64,000 nucleotides of DNA from Chryseobacterium sp. C-71 (GTDB lineage Bacteria; Bacteroidota; Bacteroidia; Flavobacteriales; Weeksellaceae), in contig NZ_CP087131.1 in the NCBI RefSeq assembly GCF_020911865.1, forward strand, positions 496,001-560,000, in the 5' to 3' direction. The stretch's first letter is position 1. Each line of letters opens with the position of its first letter. A program made the translations under genes and the position numbers. The notes under the pieces are model-generated. The model had not been told where the DNA came from. It worked only from the letters and a program-made list of their open reading frames with translations, and did no database searches. Positions 24,814-34,777 of the stretch are shown one piece after another.

Positions 24814-27800
24814 TTACTTTTTCTTTAAAGCAATAAATTTAAAGTAAGACACTAATGCTAAAGTAAACATGGCTGCTAGGCCTATATATACCCAAGCCGG
24901 AATTGGAACAGGATCACCTGCTGCATAAGAGTGAAGTCCACTCAAGTAATAATTTACTCCGAAATACGTCATAACCATTGAGCAGAAAGCAAACATTGTT
25001 GCTACGCTGAATGCCCATCTGCTTCTCAATCCCGGAACCAACCTCATATGTAAAACAAATGCATACACCATAATTGAAATAAATGCCCAAGTTTCTTTTG
25101 GATCCCAGCTCCAGTATCTTCCCCAAGATTCATTGGCCCAGATTCCACCTAAGAAGTTTCCTACTGTTAATGCAAAAAGTCCGATTGTTAAAGACATTTC
25201 AGATACAATTGCCAATTCTTTTAATGTAGAATCATTATGCAATTGGAACTGTTTTTTATCTGTAATAATATAGAATATCAGTGTAATTACGGCAATAATC
25301 ATCGACAATGCGAAGAAACCGTAGCTTGATACAATAATGGCAACATGCACAACTAACCAATAAGATTTAAGAACTGGTGCCAATGGTGTAATCTGCGGGT
25401 TAAGTGCTACTGCTCCATGAGCAAAGCCCATCATAATTACCGCAACCATAAATCCTGCTGCCGGAATTAATGCATTAGAATGGTTTTTAGTTGACAATTT
25501 CTTTTCAGAATCTTGTTGTTTCAATTTTGGATTTCCGAATCCGAAATAGAACATCATCCCTGCAGAAACTCCTATCCATGAAATGAAAATAATTGCTTCA
25601 TAGCCGTTACTCCAAGGAGCGTGGCCAGAAATATACCATCTTGCAATAAGTCCTAAAAAGTGAACAATGTAACCTACAAGTCCGATATAAATAATTCCTT
25701 TGATTATTTTGTTAAGAATTTTGGTGGGCTTAAATAATTCCACAAAACCTAAAACAAAAACTAATCCGCCAATGATGGTGTAGAAAATTAATAAGAAAAA
25801 GTTGATGTTTGCTTTATTGATAAAAACTTCTAAATCTACTTTTGATTTTGAAGGAACGACCGCTTTACCCCACTTCTGCTGATAGTCTGACAATTTTTTT
25901 AATTCAGCATCTGCTTTGCTCCAATCTCCTGTTTTCTGAGCCTGAAGCGCTTCTGCGAAATATGGTCCCATTACTTTCTGAGATTCCATATCCGGTTCCA
26001 TTTTTTGGTCAAGCCAAGAATGCCAAGTATGATTCGGGTCATTTTTCACAGGAACGATTCTCATGAATTGTCCGCTGAAAAACTCATTGAAAATCTGAAC
26101 TTTTTCGTTTAATTTAATAATCTCCTTGTCATACTCCGATTGTAATGCCGGTTTTTTACGGAATGCTGTGTTATATTCTTCATCTAAAATATAAGTTAGA
26201 TTTCCGTTAGCATCCGATGGAAATAAATTCATCAAAGTTGTATAACCATCTTCATTTGCCTTTACGCGTTTTAAAAGAGCTTTCCCTCCTTTCGCATCTA
26301 CTTTTATAAGAGGAACCATCGTCCAGCTTGGTGTATCTGTATTAATTGACAAAAACCATTGTTCAGCTGTCAAATATTTTCCTTCAGTTCCTTTAAATTT
26401 ATCTTTTTGGTAAAGTTTTCTTAAAATATCTAAAGCCTGTGTATTAATTGGAACAATTCTCCCCTCGTAATTCTGCACCAAAAGATAGCCAAACTTGTCT
26501 GCGTGCTCTTTACTAATTTTATTTTTCGAAATAATCTCATCCGGCGAAATTATTTTCATCTTCGTCAAAGGAGAAGCTAAAGAATTCTGTTGATTTCCTT
26601 GTGGCTGAGCTGCTTGAGGAGCTACTTCATGGGTATGGCCATCTCCTTCTTTGTGTACATGGGTGCCACTTCCGTCGTCTGTTCCATGCATTTCAATTTT
26701 CTGAGCGCTTAATGTTAAGCTCAAGAATAATAAAACAACTGTTGCTGCTCTTTTCTTATTAATGTCTTTCAGCATTTTATTAAGTTTCCAGAAATGTGTT
26801 CCTTTCCAGAAAAACATCACAAACATCCCTCCAAATAAGAATGTATAACCAATATAAGAGATTAAAGTTCCCCAGTAATCATGGTTTACAGAAAGCAAAG
26901 TTCCCATTCTATCCGGCGTATAGCTTGCCTGGAAAAAACGGTAACCTTTATAGTCAAGGATATTATTCATGTAAATTTTATAGGGTGTCTGTTTTCCTTC
27001 GTCAATTACTTTTACGTGACTTTCATATGCACTGGGAGATGAACTTCCAGGGTAAGTTTCCATCACGAAATCATCTAATTTTATTGCAAAAGGTGTGTTG
27101 TAGATCTTAGGACCAAAACCAACCATAATATTCAATCCATCCATGGTCACTTGTTTGTAAGCGTTTGGATTTCCTCTTTCCACAGAAAGTTCTACGATTT
27201 GTTTTGTTTTCGGACCTTGAAGTTCGATAGTCATTGCATCGGGAACGTTCTGGTCTTTCTTTTTATCTCCTTCAAATGCTATTAATTTTCCTTTTCTAAG
27301 AGGTTCAGGAAAAACTAATTTTAGTTCATTAATATTATACAAACTTCTTAAAACCAAAGGTTGAAACTGATCTTTTACAGTTGTCCCTGTAGCCTGAGTT
27401 GCCATTGTCATAAAGTTGGCATCAACAGGAGTTTTAATAAAAATCTGTCCGTTTTCTTTTTTAAATTCAACTGCACCATCAATAGCTCTGTTGAACGTTA
27501 CCAAAGTTCCGTTGATTGATTTTGTTTCTCCGGATTTGATGTAAATGTTCTGTCTTCCCGTTTCAGCTGTAGAAACTAAATGAAGATATTCTGCACCGTT
27601 TTGATCAGCAACTAAACTATCCTTTTTTCTTTGAACATAATCCAAAGTTTTCACTTTAATTTCCTGTCCGTGGAAATCATATGTTGCATTAAAGTCTTTG
27701 TGTAATGGTGACATTAGATAAGGAACATCCTGATAATTCAGTACATCGCCTTTATTTTCAATCTGAATTTTAAAGAAATGTTTGTCTGTTACAATTTCGT

Positions 27801-28137
27801 TTGAAGTTTCACCTTCTCTGATGGTCATTTGCCCTTCAAAACTGATGTATCTTGTAATGGCACCACCGATAAAAATCAAAATAAAAGAAAGGTGGAAAAC
27901 CAAAACCGGCCATTTTTCTCTTTTCCACAGACGATATCGTGCAATGTTTCCGATGAAATTCAAAATAAGAAGAACCATAATCAGTTCAAACCATTTAGCT
28001 TCATAAATTAAAGCTTTTGCAGCAGGTGTTCCGTAGTCGTTTTCTAGGAACGTCGCATAAGCCATCGAAAATGCGTAAACCAGCAATAGTACTGCCATTG
28101 TTCTGGTTGAAATAAGAATATCTTGGATCTTCTTCAT
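24814..28137 (-). CDS. Fused ResB/CcsA cytochrome c biogenesis protein (System II)
   Basis: An 1107-residue inner-membrane protein that exports haem and attaches it to apocytochrome c CxxCH motifs. The N-terminal ResB/Ccs1-like part has TMs near 15-35, 52-75 and 80-100, a long periplasmic region, and a further TM at about 430. A His-rich stretch (GTHVHKEGDGHTHEV) lies near residue 490. The C-terminal CcsA part contains the haem-handling tryptophan-rich motif WGRYWSWDPKETW near residue 1020, with conserved His in flanking TMs. Fusion of both parts is known in Bacteroidota and epsilonproteobacteria. The gene is monocistronic. Confidence 0.95.
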   Translation of the reverse strand: MKKIQDILISTRTMAVLLLVYAFSMAYATFLENDYGTPAAKALIYEAKWFELIMVLLILNFIGNIARYRLWKREKWPVLVFHLSFILIFIGGAITRYISFEGQMTIREGETSNEIVTDKHFFKIQIENKGDVLNYQDVPYLMSPLHKDFNATYDFHGQEIKVKTLDYVQRKKDSLVADQNGAEYLHLVSTAETGRQNIYIKSGETKSINGTLVTFNRAIDGAVEFKKENGQIFIKTPVDANFMTMATQATGTTVKDQFQPLVLRSLYNINELKLVFPEPLRKGKLIAFEGDKKKDQNVPDAMTIELQGPKTKQIVELSVERGNPNAYKQVTMDGLNIMVGFGPKIYNTPFAIKLDDFVMETYPGSSSPSAYESHVKVIDEGKQTPYKIYMNNILDYKGYRFFQASYTPDRMGTLLSVNHDYWGTLISYIGYTFLFGGMFVMFFWKGTHFWKLNKMLKDINKKRAATVVLLFLSLTLSAQKIEMHGTDDGSGTHVHKEGDGHTHEVAPQAAQPQGNQQNSLASPLTKMKIISPDEIISKNKISKEHADKFGYLLVQNYEGRIVPINTQALDILRKLYQKDKFKGTEGKYLTAEQWFLSINTDTPSWTMVPLIKVDAKGGKALLKRVKANEDGYTTLMNLFPSDANGNLTYILDEEYNTAFRKKPALQSEYDKEIIKLNEKVQIFNEFFSGQFMRIVPVKNDPNHTWHSWLDQKMEPDMESQKVMGPYFAEALQAQKTGDWSKADAELKKLSDYQQKWGKAVVPSKSKVDLEVFINKANINFFLLIFYTIIGGLVFVLGFVELFKPTKILNKIIKGIIYIGLVGYIVHFLGLIARWYISGHAPWSNGYEAIIFISWIGVSAGMMFYFGFGNPKLKQQDSEKKLSTKNHSNALIPAAGFMVAVIMMGFAHGAVALNPQITPLAPVLKSYWLVVHVAIIVSSYGFFALSMIIAVITLIFYIITDKKQFQLHNDSTLKELAIVSEMSLTIGLFALTVGNFLGGIWANESWGRYWSWDPKETWAFISIMVYAFVLHMRLVPGLRSRWAFSVATMFAFCSMVMTYFGVNYYLSGLHSYAAGDPVPIPAWVYIGLAAMFTLALVSYFKFIALKKK

Positions 28138-28373
28138 GATTTTTTTTACTAGACATGCAAAAATAAGGATGATAAAACGAAAGGCAGAGAAAAAAAGCTG
28201 TTTTTTGTCATTAGAACCCCATGAAACTGTTATTTTGAATCGTTCTTAATAGTTTTAAATTCTTTGCTGAAAATCTAAAATATCTGTGAATCAGTGCAGA
28301 AATAAGACTTTGTTTTGACGAAAAAAAACAGGCACAATATTAAAAAAACACTAAATTTGCCGAGATTGACATT

Positions 28374-30902
28374 ATGGAAAAGAAAACACAAAAACCGCAG
28401 ACCGATTCGCCTGAAAAAGGCAAAATTTTATCGAAGCCACGCATCTTTTTCGGATTAACGTTTATTGTTTTTTCGGGAGTTCTGGCGCTTTCTTTCATTT
28501 CATATTTAATGAATTGGAAATCAGATCAAAGCCAAGCCGGAACGATGCTCGACAAAAGCATACAATCTTCCAATATTTTTGGGAAATTGGGCGACTGGCT
28601 GGGCAATATTTTTATATTTGAAAGCATTGGTATTGCCTCATTTATTGTTGCATTCCTTTTTGTGGTTTTCGGGACAATGATTCTGAAGAAAAAAATCTTT
28701 AAGCCGTGGATGACTTTCGGACATTCATTGTTCTTTATCTGTTGGCTTCCCATCTTCTTCGGAGCGATTACAAAAGGTCAGGGAAATGCCGGAGTTTTAA
28801 GTGGTGTTTACGGTTACCAAATAATGGATTCTTTAAATGCAATCATCGGAAGTGTTGGTCTTTGGCTGGTTTTGGTGGTGAGTATTGCTTTATATTTTAT
28901 TCTTGAGTTTAATCTTCGTCCAAGTTCAATCAAATCAAAATTTAACGAAATCAATGAAAATACGATTGGCAGAGTAAAATCGATGATGCCAAATTCTAGT
29001 GAAAATTTTGAAGCAGATGAAGAGTTAGAAAGCGAAATTCAGGATTCTCCATCAAATGTTACTGTAACTGATGTTTGCGGCAATGTCAAAATGCAAGAAA
29101 CTGCAAAACCTGCGAAAGTTTCAAATGAAATTCAGCCTTCTGTGAATATAGAAACCATCGTAACGCCTAATCAGACTTCATTTGAGGAAATTAAAAGAGA
29201 TTCTTCATCAACATTAAGTTTAGATTTAAATACAAAACCTGTAATTCCTGTTGCTAGGCCTGAAGAAGCTTTTGATATGAAACCATCAACTCCTTCAACC
29301 GACGGAATTAAATTTAATGTAGAAGTTGCGCCGGCTGTTGAGATTTTGACTGATGCTGAAGTGCACTCAAACGATTTGGTAGAGAAACACGGTCTGTATG
29401 ATCACCGTTTGGATTTGCCTAAATTTCAGATGCCGACTTTAGATCTTCTGAAAGATTATGGAAATGAAGAAATATCGGTTAATAAGGAAGAATTAGAAGA
29501 AAACAAAAATAAAATTGTTGGATTATTAAAGAACTTCAACGTTGGAATTGCTGAAATTAAAGCGACAATCGGGCCAACAGTTACATTATACGAAATCGTA
29601 CCTGAAGCAGGAATCAGAGTTTCTGCGATTAAAAAGCTGCAGGATGATATTGCGTTGAATCTTTCTGCTTTAGGAATCAGAATTATTGCTCCAATGCCAG
29701 GAAAAGGTACCATCGGAATTGAAGTTCCGAGAAAAAATCCTACAATGGTTTCTATGCGTTCGGTAATTGCTTCGCAAAAATTCCAGAATACAGATATGGA
29801 TCTTCCTGTTGTGTTTGGAAAAACAATTTCCAATGAAGTTTTCATGGCCGATTTGTCAAAAATGCCTCACCTTTTGATGGCTGGTTCTACAGGTCAAGGT
29901 AAATCTGTTGGTATTAATGCAATCCTGACTTCCCTACTTTACAAGAAACACCCAAGTGAATTGAAATTCGTAATGGTGGATCCTAAAAAAGTAGAACTTT
30001 CTTTATATTCTAAAATTGAAAGACATTATTTGGCGAAACTTCCCGATTCTGATGATGCAATTATTACAGACACTCACAAAGTAATCAATACGTTGAATTC
30101 TCTTTGTGTAGAAATGGATCAGCGATATGATTTGCTTAAAAATGCTTTCTGTAAAAACTTAAAAGAATACAACAAGAAATTCAGCGAAAGAAAATTAAAT
30201 CCTGAAAACGGACATCGTTATTTACCTTACATTGTTTTGGTTGTCGATGAGTTTGCCGATTTGATTATGACTGCCGGAAAAGAGGTTGAGCTTCCTATCG
30301 CAAGATTAGCACAGCTGGCAAGAGCAGTAGGAATTCACTTGATTGTTGCTACTCAAAGACCTTCTGTAAACGTAATTACAGGGATGATTAAGGCGAATTT
30401 CCCTGCAAGAGCGGCGTTCAGAGTTATTTCAAGTGTCGACTCAAGAACGATTCTTGATTCTCCGGGTGCAGATCAGCTGATTGGAAAGGGTGACATGCTT
30501 TATTTTAACGGTAATGAAATTTTAAGACTTCAGTGTGCTTTTATTGATACTCCAGAAGTAGAAAAGCTGGCAGAATTTATTGGGGAACAAAAAGGGTATG
30601 CTTCAGCTTTCATGCTTCCGGAATATGTGAGTGAAGGAGCAGCAAACTCTGTAGGAGCATTTGATCCGAATGAAAAAGATCAGTTATTTGATGAAGCTGC
30701 AAGAATTATTGTTTCTACACAGCAAGGTTCTACTTCAATGCTCCAGAGACAGTTGAAATTAGGTTACAACAGAGCAGGGAGAATTATGGATCAGTTGGAA
30801 TCAAGTGGCATCGTTGGCGGATTTAATGGAGCTAAAGCGAGAGAAGTTCTAATCAGCGATCTGAATTCTTTGGAACAGTTTTTGGAAGACCTGCGAAATT
30901 AA
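28374..30902 (+). CDS. ftsK: DNA translocase FtsK
   Basis: An 842-residue hexameric motor that moves chromosome termini through the division septum and activates dif recombination. About four TM segments lie in residues 25-175, followed by a variable linker to about 365. The motor shows Walker A GSTGQGKSVGINAIL near residue 510 and Walker B YIVLVVDEFADLIM. The C-terminal winged-helix gamma domain (DEAARIIVSTQQGSTSMLQR, YNRAGRIMDQLE) reads polar DNA sequences. A TAAATTTG -7 box lies at 28352-28359, 14 bases before the ATG. A LolA-like gene follows after 67 bases. Confidence 0.96.
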   Translation: MEKKTQKPQTDSPEKGKILSKPRIFFGLTFIVFSGVLALSFISYLMNWKSDQSQAGTMLDKSIQSSNIFGKLGDWLGNIFIFESIGIASFIVAFLFVVFGTMILKKKIFKPWMTFGHSLFFICWLPIFFGAITKGQGNAGVLSGVYGYQIMDSLNAIIGSVGLWLVLVVSIALYFILEFNLRPSSIKSKFNEINENTIGRVKSMMPNSSENFEADEELESEIQDSPSNVTVTDVCGNVKMQETAKPAKVSNEIQPSVNIETIVTPNQTSFEEIKRDSSSTLSLDLNTKPVIPVARPEEAFDMKPSTPSTDGIKFNVEVAPAVEILTDAEVHSNDLVEKHGLYDHRLDLPKFQMPTLDLLKDYGNEEISVNKEELEENKNKIVGLLKNFNVGIAEIKATIGPTVTLYEIVPEAGIRVSAIKKLQDDIALNLSALGIRIIAPMPGKGTIGIEVPRKNPTMVSMRSVIASQKFQNTDMDLPVVFGKTISNEVFMADLSKMPHLLMAGSTGQGKSVGINAILTSLLYKKHPSELKFVMVDPKKVELSLYSKIERHYLAKLPDSDDAIITDTHKVINTLNSLCVEMDQRYDLLKNAFCKNLKEYNKKFSERKLNPENGHRYLPYIVLVVDEFADLIMTAGKEVELPIARLAQLARAVGIHLIVATQRPSVNVITGMIKANFPARAAFRVISSVDSRTILDSPGADQLIGKGDMLYFNGNEILRLQCAFIDTPEVEKLAEFIGEQKGYASAFMLPEYVSEGAANSVGAFDPNEKDQLFDEAARIIVSTQQGSTSMLQRQLKLGYNRAGRIMDQLESSGIVGGFNGAKAREVLISDLNSLEQFLEDLRN

Positions 30903-30969
30903 AAACAGATAGACATACTTTAACTTTTGTTAGTTGAAAGGGTCTAAGTAGTAGAAAATTTAGAAAAAA

Positions 30970-31617
30970 ATGAAAAAAATAATATCAAAAATAGTATTCG
31001 GAAGTTTTGTAGTAGGAAGTATGGCTTTTGCTCAGGCTCAGAAAATTGATGCTAAAGCAAAAAAAATATTAGATGATGTGACGGCAAATTACAAATCTAA
31101 AAAGAATTCTTATTTCAAATTTGCTTTTGGAAGCGGTGTAAACGGTGTTGTAAGTAAAAACGAACCCGGAATTTACTACTCAGCTGGTGATAAATACAAG
31201 TTGAAAATCATGGAGACCGAACAGATTTTCGATGGCAGCAAAATTTATAATATCAACACAGAAGATAAGGAAGTAACGGTAGCAAAGCCTAATGAAAGCT
31301 CAACGATGTTCTCACCTATCAATTATCTTACTTCTTACAGAAAAGATTACAACGTTACGTATAGCGGTAAAAAAACGGTGGATGGTGTAAGCGCAGATTT
31401 CATCACATTAACTCCGGTAAAAGCGAACGGATTAAAATCAATCTACATTTTTATTGATGGAACCAAAAAGCAAATGCTTAAACTCGAACAGCATGGAAAC
31501 AATAAAGATATTGCGGTAATTTCAATTAAAGAATACAAAGAAAACCAGCAATTAGACCCGAATATGTTTGTTTTTGATAAAAATAAATTCAAAAATTATC
31601 TTGTTACAGAATTATAA
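30970..31617 (+). CDS. LolA-like outer-membrane lipoprotein carrier
   Basis: A 215-residue periplasmic protein with signal peptide KIVFGSFVVGSMAFAQAQ (cleavage near residue 23). The mature part is a LolA-type half-barrel: IYYSAGDKYKLKIMETEQIF, DGSKIYNINTEDKEVTV and the C-terminal DPNMFVFDKNKFKNY. LolA proteins shuttle lipoproteins to the outer membrane. The Bacteroidota homologue downstream of ftsK is usually annotated this way. An intrinsic terminator follows 25 bases after the stop, ahead of the LptG-like gene. Confidence 0.88.
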   Translation: MKKIISKIVFGSFVVGSMAFAQAQKIDAKAKKILDDVTANYKSKKNSYFKFAFGSGVNGVVSKNEPGIYYSAGDKYKLKIMETEQIFDGSKIYNINTEDKEVTVAKPNESSTMFSPINYLTSYRKDYNVTYSGKKTVDGVSADFITLTPVKANGLKSIYIFIDGTKKQMLKLEQHGNNKDIAVISIKEYKENQQLDPNMFVFDKNKFKNYLVTEL

Positions 31618-31641
31618 TTCTAAATATATATTAAAATTTAA

Positions 31642-31669
31642 AGTCACAAAGGAAACTTTGTGGCTTTTT
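31642..31669 (+). terminator. Terminator after the LolA-like gene
   Basis: AGTCACAAAG (31642-31651), a GAAA tetraloop and CTTTGTGGCT (31656-31665) form a 10-bp stem with one G-U pair, followed by a T-run. Confidence 0.85.
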
Positions 31670-31684
31670 CATTAATTTTGGCGA

Positions 31685-33139
31685 ATGTTTAAAATATTAG
31701 ACCGATACATCATTAAAACCTTTTTTGGTCCGTTCTTTTTTATATTCAGTGTTTTGTTTTTCATTTTTATTGTAAACATTATCTGGATTCAGCTTGGGCA
31801 ATTCATGGGAAAAGGTCTTACCACGTTTCAGATCATGAAGCTTCTTTTTTATCTGGGAGTGAATGTGGTAAGCATGGTTTTACCTTTGACGATACTTCTG
31901 GCAAGTATCATGTCTTTTGGTGAATTTGGCGAGCGCTACGAATTAGCTGCCATGAAAGCTGCCGGAATTTCATTGACGAGAGTAATGATGCCGCTTTTAG
32001 GGGTTGTGACTTTATTGGCAATCTTACTCTATCTCTTCTCCAGTAATATAATTCCCGATTTTCAAAGGAAGGCTAGAAATATGCTTTTCAATATTGCACA
32101 GACCAAACCTGCATTGAATTTTACACCGGGTCAATTTATCGATCAAATTCCGGGATACATGGTGAAATTTGATAAAATTGAAGGTGAAGACGGGCGTGAT
32201 CTTGAAGGAATTTTCATTCATAAAAAAGCAAGTACATTCGAAAATCAGCAATCAATCGTTGCAGAAAAAGGAAAATTTGTAACACCTCCGAATAAAAATT
32301 ATCTGCAGTTGGTTTTATTTAACGGTTACGTTTTTGAAGACAGCTATGCCGGAAAAGCAGAAAATGTAAGATTAAAACAACCTGATCAGGCTATAAAATT
32401 TGATACGCTGGTTTCTCATTTTGATGTCAGTGAAATCATCAACAAAGCAATTGAACAAGAGAAAATTACTGAAGATTTCCGTTTTCAGTCGTTTGAAGAA
32501 TTATTTGGCACAATTACTAAAACCAAAAAAGACAATGCTAAATTGGTTAGCAATATCAGTACAGAAGTAATATCTCAAACAAGCTCTGTTGTGAGCTATA
32601 TGGATAAAAATAAGTCGAAAGCTCCTGTAAAATCTCAGTATAAATTTGATACCATCAAAAAAGATAAAAAGCTTGAGATGATTTATAATGCACACAGCAG
32701 ATTAGACAATCTTAAGACAACGCTGGATTCAAAAAATCAGGAACTTAATTCAAGTGTAAAATATTTTAATAAAGTGGTGATCTATCAGCAGAGAATGATT
32801 ACTTATTCATTTACGTGTATTATTTTCTTTATGATTGGGGCGAGTTTGGGATCAATCATCCGAAAAGGAGGAATGGGTGTTCCCGTAATTGTAGCGATTG
32901 TAATTTTTATTATATTTTATGTAATCAATGTTGGTTTTGAAAACGTAGCTTGGTCGGGAAAAATGAGTCCTTATTTGGCGGCCTGGCTTCCGAATATGAT
33001 CCTCTTTCCTTTTGGGGTTTTGATGACTTATAAAGCGTTGACAGATTCTCAATTATTTGATGCTGAAAAATACAAAGCTTTCTTAAAGCCTATTACGAAG
33101 CTTTTTGTAAAGGATAAAGAACATAAAAGATATCAGTAA
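31685..33139 (+). CDS. LptF/LptG family lipopolysaccharide export permease
   Basis: A 484-residue protein of the YjgP/YjgQ family. Three N-terminal TMs (about 13-35, 55-80 and 100-120) start with LDRYIIKTFFGPFFFIFSVL, and the segment GERYELAAMKAAGISLTRVM corresponds to the coupling helix that contacts LptB. A long periplasmic beta-jellyroll region (about 130-365) is enlarged by a charged insertion near 270-350. Three C-terminal TMs close the protein. It works with LptB to lift LPS from the inner membrane. Which of LptF or LptG it corresponds to is not resolved. Confidence 0.92.
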   Translation: MFKILDRYIIKTFFGPFFFIFSVLFFIFIVNIIWIQLGQFMGKGLTTFQIMKLLFYLGVNVVSMVLPLTILLASIMSFGEFGERYELAAMKAAGISLTRVMMPLLGVVTLLAILLYLFSSNIIPDFQRKARNMLFNIAQTKPALNFTPGQFIDQIPGYMVKFDKIEGEDGRDLEGIFIHKKASTFENQQSIVAEKGKFVTPPNKNYLQLVLFNGYVFEDSYAGKAENVRLKQPDQAIKFDTLVSHFDVSEIINKAIEQEKITEDFRFQSFEELFGTITKTKKDNAKLVSNISTEVISQTSSVVSYMDKNKSKAPVKSQYKFDTIKKDKKLEMIYNAHSRLDNLKTTLDSKNQELNSSVKYFNKVVIYQQRMITYSFTCIIFFMIGASLGSIIRKGGMGVPVIVAIVIFIIFYVINVGFENVAWSGKMSPYLAAWLPNMILFPFGVLMTYKALTDSQLFDAEKYKAFLKPITKLFVKDKEHKRYQ

Positions 33140-33145
33140 TATCAT

Positions 33146-33172
33146 ATCCGGAGCTTGTCTCCGGATTTTTTT
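33146..33172 (+). terminator. Terminator of the permease gene
   Basis: ATCCGGAG (33146-33153) pairs with CTCCGGAT (33159-33166) around a 5-base loop, followed by six T. It starts seven bases after the stop. Confidence 0.92.
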
Positions 33173-33300
33173 GGTTAAACTGAATAATTATTTAAATTAA
33201 TTACTTTGATTTTAAATTAAATTTCAATCAAAATATTTTAAAATATTAAATTGTCAAAAAAAAATCTCATATTTATCAACTAATTTAAATGAAATTAATA

Positions 33301-34095
33301 ATGAAAAAAGTTTTACTGTTTGGCTTGTTCAGTTTGATGACTTCAAGCGTGTATGCACAAGAAGAAAACACAGATTACGAACTGAAAGCCGATGAAAAGT
33401 ATGGCTACGTTGTCGATAAAAACGGAAAGAAAATTGAAGGAATCGTAAGACTGGCGGGAAGCGATATGAGTCCGTGGGTCAATCAGAAGAAAGTGAAATT
33501 CATTGCTACAGCTGATATCGACAAATCTAAGAAAAAGCAAAAGTTCAAAACAATGGATTCTGATGATTTGAAAGAATACGTTGCTTACGACGACAGCAAT
33601 AACGAAAGACATTTTGAAGTGGTAAAATATACCAATACCAAAGAAGGTTTCAACACAGCAACAGGCGGATTAAGCGGAAACATCAAAGCGTTTAATAATC
33701 TTACCAAAAGTAATCAGTTTGCAGAAGTCGTGACAGACGGTAAAATAAAGGTTTATAAATTATACGGATACCCTACCACTTTCTCAGCCGGACAAAGTCA
33801 AATTGACAAAGCTGACCAGGAAACTGAAAGAATGAGAAAAAACCCTTCTTTTATTTATTCTAAAAAAGGTAGCAAGTTGAAAGAATTAGATCTTAAAGAA
33901 TCAAAAATCATCACCGCAGATTGCAGCTATGTAAAAGGAAAAATTGCAAGCGGCTCTTATGCTTCTCTGAAAAATGATGAGAAAAAAAGATCAGGTTTAG
34001 GAAGATTGATCAAAAGTCAGATTGATGATGTGATGTCTAATGTTCCTCAGATCGTAGATGAAGTAATTTTAGATTATAACGAAAACTGTAAATAG
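33301..34095 (+). CDS. Secreted hypothetical protein
   Basis: A 264-residue exported protein. The ATG at 33301 gives a clean signal peptide, MKKVLLFGLFSLMTSSVYAQ. An in-frame ATG four codons upstream is an alternative start. The mature protein is Lys-rich and mostly polar (YGYVVDKNGKKIEGIVRLAG, KVYKLYGYPTTFSAG), without a lipobox or beta-barrel ending. I do not recognise a function. The pattern of a short strand containing KKIEGIVR recurs in flavobacterial exported proteins that follow a similar plan. It is flanked by terminators on both sides, so it is monocistronic. Confidence 0.82.
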   Translation: MKKVLLFGLFSLMTSSVYAQEENTDYELKADEKYGYVVDKNGKKIEGIVRLAGSDMSPWVNQKKVKFIATADIDKSKKKQKFKTMDSDDLKEYVAYDDSNNERHFEVVKYTNTKEGFNTATGGLSGNIKAFNNLTKSNQFAEVVTDGKIKVYKLYGYPTTFSAGQSQIDKADQETERMRKNPSFIYSKKGSKLKELDLKESKIITADCSYVKGKIASGSYASLKNDEKKRSGLGRLIKSQIDDVMSNVPQIVDEVILDYNENCK

Positions 34096-34116
34096 TTTTT
34101 TTCAAATAGAAATTGA

Positions 34117-34140
34117 GCAACTGCTTTTGCGGTTGCTTTT
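34117..34140 (+). terminator. Terminator after the secreted hypothetical protein
   Basis: GCAACTGC (34117-34124), loop TTTT and GCGGTTGC (34129-34136) pair over 8 bp with one G-U, followed by T-rich sequence. Confidence 0.85.
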
Positions 34141-34263
34141 TATTTTAAATCAAGTTGGTAACGAACAGTATTTTTTCACAGTTAAAATCATATTTTTTAT
34201 TACCTTTAATTAAATTATTTAAGAATGTTCATTTTTAAATACAACGCTAAAATCATCAGTCAT

Positions 34264-34316
34264 TTTGTCATTCTGGAGGAATCAAAACATAGCTTAGATT
34301 CCTCCGGAATGACAAA
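34264..34316. repeat. Palindromic dispersed repeat, GTCATTCT family, intact copy
   Basis: Arms of 20 bp (34264-34283 and 34297-34316; core GTCATTC-GGAGGAATC) pair with one mismatch around a 13-base loop. A degraded copy lies at 46986-47042. No coding potential or terminator T-run was seen. It is the main content of the 281-base gap 34096-34376, besides the terminator at 34117. Confidence 0.8.
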
Positions 34317-34376
34317 CAAACCGTTAAAAACTAAGTCATTACTAATTACGTTCATTAATCATTTAATTCTTTTCAA

Positions 34377-34715
34377 ATGAAAAAATTATTATTCATCTTA
34401 TTAGTCAGTACGAGCGTTTTCACCTTTGCTCAGCAAAATGATAAAGAAGCTTACATCAAAAAAGAAAGTATTGGTGGAAAGCTTGATTTTACTAAAAGAA
34501 TTGAAGAGAAATACCGCAACGAAACGTCAATCTCATTTGGTAAAGAACACTTCAGTAAAAAGGATTATGCAATTCTACTTTGGGCTGCCAACGTGAGAAC
34601 AGCTGGAATTGAATCTTTTGACCAAGCCGCGAAAATTTGGGAAGAGGTGAATAAAAGAAACTTATCTGCAGTTGAAAAGAAAGCTTTGAAAACAGGTTTT
34701 GAATCTGAATTTTAG
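34377..34715 (+). CDS. Small secreted hypothetical protein
   Basis: A 112-residue protein with signal peptide KKLLFILLVSTSVFTFAQ (cleavage near residue 19). The mature 93 residues are charged and predicted mostly helical (FSKKDYAILLWAANVRTAG, FDQAAKIWEEVNKRNL), with no cysteines. The function is not recognised. It is followed after 62 bases by a lipoprotein gene on the same strand, with which it may be cotranscribed up to the shared terminator at 35432. Confidence 0.78.
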   Translation: MKKLLFILLVSTSVFTFAQQNDKEAYIKKESIGGKLDFTKRIEEKYRNETSISFGKEHFSKKDYAILLWAANVRTAGIESFDQAAKIWEEVNKRNLSAVEKKALKTGFESEF

Positions 34716-34777
34716 AGATAATATTTATAACTGCACATTTTTTGTTTGAGAAATCATCGAATCTTAAAATCATTACA

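Noticed and set aside
26640-26690. His-rich stretch in the ResB/CcsA protein as a separate metal-binding small gene
   Set aside because: It is in frame inside the 1107-residue ORF, between recognised ResB and CcsA parts, with no stop or start around it.
31673-31680. TAATTTTG box four bases before the LptG-like ATG, as a leaderless promoter
   Set aside because: It matches TAnnTTTG, but no TTG lies at a suitable distance upstream, as that position is filled by the terminator stem. Too little support to list it as a promoter.
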